A stretch of DNA of 8,238 nucleotides, from positions 1 to 8,238 of the forward strand of contig CANBFZ010000065.1 of NCBI GenBank assembly GCA_947367725.1. Reading direction: 5' to 3'. Position numbers and translations under genes: made by a program. A model generated the notes under the pieces. That model saw nothing but the letters and a program-made list of their open reading frames with translations, did no database searches and had not been told where the DNA came from. Below, piece by piece: positions 6,144-8,238 of the stretch; the stretch's first letter is position 1, and the number at the start of each line of letters is the position of its first letter. Source of the DNA: an uncultured Eubacterium sp. (GTDB lineage Bacteria > Bacillota > Clostridia > Peptostreptococcales > Anaerovoracaceae).

Positions 6144-6425
6144 ATGGCACAGTACACATCCCAATTTAAAGTTCAAGTCGCCAAAGAAGCACTCAAAGCC
6201 AGAACTTATGCTGAAGTCGGAAAGAAATATGGACTTAATCTGTCTCAGGTAAAGCGATGGGCAGCTGATTACAATAAATTTGGCGAACTCGCATTTGAAG
6301 AACACGGTCCGGAAAAATTTCAAGAGCAAAGGATTCGTGATCTCCAACGGCAGCTTGCCGAACTACAGGAGGAAAACGATATCCTAAAAAAAGCCACGGC
6401 CTTCTTCTCGAAGAGAAACCTGTAA
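6144..6425 (+). CDS. IS3-family transposase OrfA
   Basis: A 93-residue protein that binds the IS ends and supplies the N-terminal part of the OrfAB transposase. Residues about 8-45 contain a helix-turn-helix of the IS3 OrfA type (FKVQVAKEAL, TYAEVGKKYGLNLSQVKRWAADY). Residues about 58-85 form a Gln/Glu/Leu-rich coiled coil with leucines at 67, 71, 74 and 81, matching the multimerising leucine zipper of IS3 OrfA proteins. ATG 6144 has GGAGG (6131-6135) 8 nt upstream. The reading frame ends at TAA 6423-6425, but before this it passes A7G at 6386-6393, where some ribosomes probably shift by -1 into orfB. OrfA alone is expected to act as a regulator of transposition; this role is family knowledge. 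Confidence 0.93.
   Translation: MAQYTSQFKVQVAKEALKARTYAEVGKKYGLNLSQVKRWAADYNKFGELAFEEHGPEKFQEQRIRDLQRQLAELQEENDILKKATAFFSKRNL
6367..6393 (+). other. programmed -1 ribosomal frameshift cassette
   Basis: The slippery heptamer A-AAA-AAA (6386-6392, then G) lies in the orfA frame as codons CTA-AAA-AAA. A -1 slip after the second Lys codon (residue 83) continues with AGC at 6392 in the orfB frame. An internal AGGAGG (6367-6372) lies 13 nt upstream; SD-like sequences at about this distance stimulate -1 shifting in E. coli dnaX and some IS elements. The predicted fusion has 384 residues, normal for IS3 OrfAB. A downstream stimulatory hairpin is weak at best (CTTC 6401-6404 with GAAG 6410-6413). Confidence 0.8.
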
Positions 6426-7297
6426 TTGAAAGATACCAGTTCATTGCAGAACATGCAAATGAATTCAGTATCCGGAAGATGGCCGAAATTCTGCAGGTTT
6501 CAAAAAGCGGATATTACGATTGGCTTGGTCGAGGAGTATCACTTCGTGAACAAGAGAACCAAATCATTTATCATGACGTGCTCGAAATTTTTCTTGCAAG
6601 CCGTATGTCTGCAGGCTCGAGGCGAATCGCAAAGTGCTTAAGCCAAATGTACGGATATCCTATCAACCGTAAACGTATCGCACGCATGATGCGGGAAAAC
6701 GGGCTGATTGCGAAAGGAAGAAAAAAGTACATTGTCACAACTGAATCCAAAGACAGTGTAAATATCTTCCCAAATCTTCTGAAGCGGGACTTCACTGCCC
6801 AGACAAGAAATCAGAAGATGGTCAGCGATACAACTTACATCTATACAGAAGAAGGATGGCTGTACTTAGCAGCAATCATGGACCTTTATGGTCGCAAAAT
6901 CGTAGGCATGGCAATTAGCGAGAAAAATGATCAGAATCTGGTGATTGCAGCACTGGAAGATGCAAAGAACCGTATTGGAAAAAAGCATCTGGAAGGTTGC
7001 ATTCTCCACTCAGATCGCGGATCAACCTATGCCTCAAATGCGTACATTGAAAAAATGCATGCGTATAAAATGATTGGAAGCATGAGCAGGACAGGAAATT
7101 GTTGGGACAATGCACCAATCGAGAGTTTCTGGGGGCGTATGAAAGTGGAATGGCTTAACACCTGTTACAAGACAAAAGAGGAAGCCATCAGCGATGTTTA
7201 TGAGTATATTTGGGCGTATTACAATCGCATCAGACTACATTCCACAAACGGCTATGAAACACCAGAAGCGTACTATTACAAGGAGGCAATTGCTTGA
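6392..7297 (+). CDS. IS3-family transposase OrfB (DDE integrase core)
   Basis: The catalytic part of the transposase, made most likely as the C-terminal 301 residues of an OrfAB fusion. The frame is open from the slip site, with typical OrfB sequence before the first ATG (ERYQFIAEHANEFSIRKM), so the ATG at 6479, which lacks a ribosome binding site, is probably not the real start. Counting from that ATG, an HTH_21-like region covers about 35-85 (SAGSRRIAKCL, INRKRIARMMRENGL). An rve/DDE domain follows: D117 in VSDTTYIY, D179 in LHSDRGSTYAS and E215 in NAPIESFWGRMKVEW. The 35 residues between the second Asp and the Glu fit DD35E. The C-terminus YNRIRLHSTNGYETPEAY is the usual IS3 ending. No internal stop or frameshift is seen, so the element looks intact. 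Confidence 0.93.
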   Translation, partial: SHGLLLEEKPVIERYQFIAEHANEFSIRKMAEILQVSKSGYYDWLGRGVSLREQENQIIYHDVLEIFLASRMSAGSRRIAKCLSQMYGYPINRKRIARMMRENGLIAKGRKKYIVTTESKDSVNIFPNLLKRDFTAQTRNQKMVSDTTYIYTEEGWLYLAAIMDLYGRKIVGMAISEKNDQNLVIAALEDAKNRIGKKHLEGCILHSDRGSTYASNAYIEKMHAYKMIGSMSRTGNCWDNAPIESFWGRMKVEWLNTCYKTKEEAISDVYEYIWAYYNRIRLHSTNGYETPEAYYYKEAIA

Positions 7298-7315
7298 TGC
7301 AATGACTCATATATT

Positions 7316-7354
7316 AGTGTTTGTGTGCCCTGTGTCCGAAAAACGGGGTCCACA
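7316..7354 (-). repeat. IS right terminal inverted repeat (IRR)
   Basis: Reverse complement begins TGTGGACCCC and ends ACACAAACACT, pairing with 6064-6101. It lies 18 bp after the orfB stop. Confidence 0.9.
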
Positions 7355-7506
7355 TTATTTCTGTCAATTTTGTCAAAAAACAGGGCTCAATCCGGGGTAA
7401 TGCAGGTTGAAAATCTATGAAACATTGACAAAAAAATAGGAATCACGAATTTTTGTCAATGTTCATTTTCTCTCGCTCGTTTGCCGTGGCTTTTGAGCCG
7501 CACGGC
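7355..7506. promoter_or_regulatory. putative regulatory region upstream of citX
   Basis: No gene is seen. TTTTGTCAA occurs at 7368-7376 and 7451-7459, and its reverse complement TTGACAAAA at 7425-7433; a shorter TGTCAA is at 7362-7367. The two inner copies belong to a perfect 14-bp inverted repeat (7421-7434 and 7450-7463) around a 15-bp centre. The A and T tracts face the loop, unlike a terminator, so an operator is the better guess. The binding protein is unknown. Confidence 0.5.
7483..7506 (+). other. GC-rich hairpin abutting the citX promoter
   Basis: GCCGTGGCT (7483-7491) pairs with AGC-CG-CACGGC (7496-7506), with a two-base bulge and a 4-nt loop TTTG. Only T3 follows, so termination is weak. 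The hairpin ends at the base before the citX -35 box. It may be the decayed terminator of a lost upstream unit or a regulatory structure. Confidence 0.5.
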
Positions 7507-7535
7507 TTTACAAGAATGGAATTTTTTCTTATAAT
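7507..7535 (+). promoter_or_regulatory. citX promoter
   Basis: TTTACA (7507-7512), exactly 17 nt, TATAAT (7530-7535). Transcription would start near 7542, leaving about a 20-nt leader to ATG 7562. An ATG at 7547 would have almost no leader and no ribosome binding site. Confidence 0.85.
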
Positions 7536-7561
7536 TAGGAAGAAAGATGAAAGGAGTGGCT

Positions 7562-8068
7562 ATGGCAGAGCATGCAGTAACGTTGCAGGAACTTTTGGAT
7601 TCCCGTGAGCGACGGGCGCAGGAACAGAGAAGAGTGCTTTCAAAGTATGACGGCGTTTTGATTTCGGTTACCTTGAATATCCCGGGAGCGATAAAAGATA
7701 AGCCTACTTACAGAAAAGCGCTACAGAAAGGACTTGCGCTTCTTACGGAGCGGTTTTCAGAAGAACAGATTTTGTATAGTGAGATGCGGCACTTAAAGAC
7801 GGGTTCGGAAGGGTATTTGGTGGTATCGGAAATGGAGCCTATGGAAGTGAAAACAATCACGGTTGCAGTGGAAGAGGAAAGCCCTTTGGGGCGTCTTTTT
7901 GATATGGATGTGATGACTGCGGAAGGCAGTGTAAGCCGAGCATCCCTTGGAATGCCAGGCAGACGATGCCTGCTCTGCGGGCAGGAAGCGAAGGTGTGCG
8001 CACGAAGTCAGAAACACCCTATGGAGGATCTGTTAAAAGAGGTTGACAGGATTTTGGATGCGGGGTGA
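7562..8068 (+). CDS. citX: citrate lyase holo-[acyl-carrier protein] synthase (CitX)
   Basis: Transfers the phosphoribosyl-dephospho-CoA prosthetic group from its triphosphoribosyl precursor onto the acyl-carrier subunit CitD, activating citrate lyase (citrate to acetate and oxaloacetate). The 168 residues carry CitX family features: VTLNIPGAIKDKP (36-48), SPLGRLFDMDV (107-117) and SRASLGMPGRRCLLCGQEAKVCARSQKH (125-152), with C136, C139, C146 and H152. The N-terminal LLDSRERRAQEQRRVL helix is also typical. ATG 7562 is chosen because AAAGGAG (7550-7556) lies 5 nt upstream; the in-frame ATG at 7547 would fall almost at the transcription start. No other cit gene is in the window, although citX is usually clustered with citCDEF or citG; partners may lie beyond the right edge. 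The function is strong by motif, while its action on citrate lyase here is inferred. Confidence 0.88.
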   Translation: MAEHAVTLQELLDSRERRAQEQRRVLSKYDGVLISVTLNIPGAIKDKPTYRKALQKGLALLTERFSEEQILYSEMRHLKTGSEGYLVVSEMEPMEVKTITVAVEEESPLGRLFDMDVMTAEGSVSRASLGMPGRRCLLCGQEAKVCARSQKHPMEDLLKEVDRILDAG

Positions 8069-8238
8069 ACCGGTTGTTCGCTTATTTGGGATCGATCATT
8101 CTGCTGCCTGAAAAATGAGACGGGGTGAAAGGCAGCGGCACCTATACGACTCTTTTGTTTTTTGTGCGTTTTTTCGCCGTCGCTTGTGAACTGTGATTCG
8201 GTTAGATTTTATAAAAATGATGGGCGGTATTTGTGGAA
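8069..8238. other. 170-bp tail after citX with a hairpin, no supported gene
   Basis: GCTGCCT (8103-8109) pairs with AGGCAGC (8130-8136) around a 20-nt loop; a T-rich stretch (8151-8176) begins about 14 nt later, so termination is possible but not canonical. CGGGGTGAA is repeated directly at 8061-8069 and 8121-8129. A TATAAA at 8210-8215 precedes ATG 8217, but no ribosome binding site is present and the frame is cut by the window edge, so no gene is called. Confidence 0.4.

Larger units (their letters stand above)
6064..7354 (+). mobile_element. complete IS3-family insertion sequence (1,291 bp)
   Basis: The boundaries come from imperfect terminal inverted repeats beginning TG and ending CA. 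Left end 6064-6101 and right end 7316-7354 (read in reverse complement) match at 20 of the first 23 bases, starting TGTGGACCCC and including GGACAC. After a diverged patch with a one-base gap they match again at ACACAAACACT. The three bases outside (TAA/TTA) also pair, so the true edge could be 6061-7357. Inside are a promoter, orfA, a frameshift site and orfB with a complete DDE motif, so the element looks active. Flanking 4-mers are TTAA and TTAT; no unambiguous target duplication is visible. It sits between sdaA and citX and interrupts no gene. Confidence 0.92.

Noticed and set aside
6479..6481. ATG 6479 as an independent orfB start
   Set aside because: There is no ribosome binding site, and conserved OrfB sequence is encoded upstream in the same frame back to the slippery site.
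7383..7416. Possible tRNA T-arm-like sequence (GGTTGAAAATC)
   Set aside because: No matching acceptor, D or anticodon stems can be formed around it.
7421..7463. 14-bp palindrome as a rho-independent terminator
   Set aside because: The stem is AT-rich with the A and T tracts next to the loop, and there is no T-run after the stem; an operator fits better.
7547..7561. ATG 7547 as the citX start
   Set aside because: The promoter places the transcription start near 7542, leaving no room for a ribosome binding site; ATG 7562 has AAAGGAG at good spacing and fits the family N-terminus.
8217..8238. Start of another gene (ATGATGGGCGG...) at the right edge
   Set aside because: It lacks a ribosome binding site and only seven codons are visible, so it cannot be supported.

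Overview
The window looks like chromosomal DNA from an anaerobic Bacillota (Firmicutes) bacterium. The support is the dnaE-pfkA gene order, strong AGGAGG-type ribosome binding sites, sigma-A-like promoters with TATAAT or extended -10 boxes, an oxygen-sensitive [4Fe-4S] L-serine dehydratase, and a citrate lyase maturation gene (citX). I cannot fix the class or genus from the sequence. Every real gene reads on the + strand.

Layout. (1) Positions 2-3009 hold the 3' end of dnaE (replicative DNA polymerase III alpha), pfkA (ATP-dependent 6-phosphofructokinase, start overlapping the dnaE stop as ATGA) and a HemG-like flavodoxin-domain gene; the three are tightly spaced and probably form one transcription unit. 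(2) Positions 3066-4639 hold a TetR-family regulator with its own extended -10 promoter and a terminator, then an unrecognised 161-residue protein and a small single-pass membrane protein ending at another terminator. A 30-bp inverted repeat, ATAAAGACA-N12-TGTCTTTAT, covers the tetR promoter, and an almost identical copy with the same spacing lies upstream of the 161-residue gene. This suggests a small regulon in which the TetR protein controls itself and the two-gene cassette. (3) Positions 4655-5929 hold a single-chain iron-sulfur L-serine dehydratase with its own promoter. (4) Positions 6064-7354 hold a complete 1,291-bp IS3-family insertion sequence, with terminal inverted repeats, its own promoter, orfA, an A7G slippery site for -1 frameshifting preceded by an internal AGGAGG, and orfB with an intact DDE triad. 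(5) Positions 7355-8238 hold a regulatory region rich in TTGACAAAA/TTTTGTCAA motifs, a hairpin, a good promoter, citX, and an unexplained 170-bp tail.

How the genes relate. pfkA, serine dehydratase and citX all feed pyruvate-centred fermentation (sugar, serine and citrate), but apart from dnaE-pfkA-flavodoxin they are separate transcription units. The least explained part is the TetR/161-aa/membrane-protein cassette, where the shared operator is the strongest functional clue. I see no CRISPR array, tRNA or rRNA. I find no convincing wholly new system, only a candidate uncharacterised regulon and an IS landing close to citrate-metabolism control DNA.
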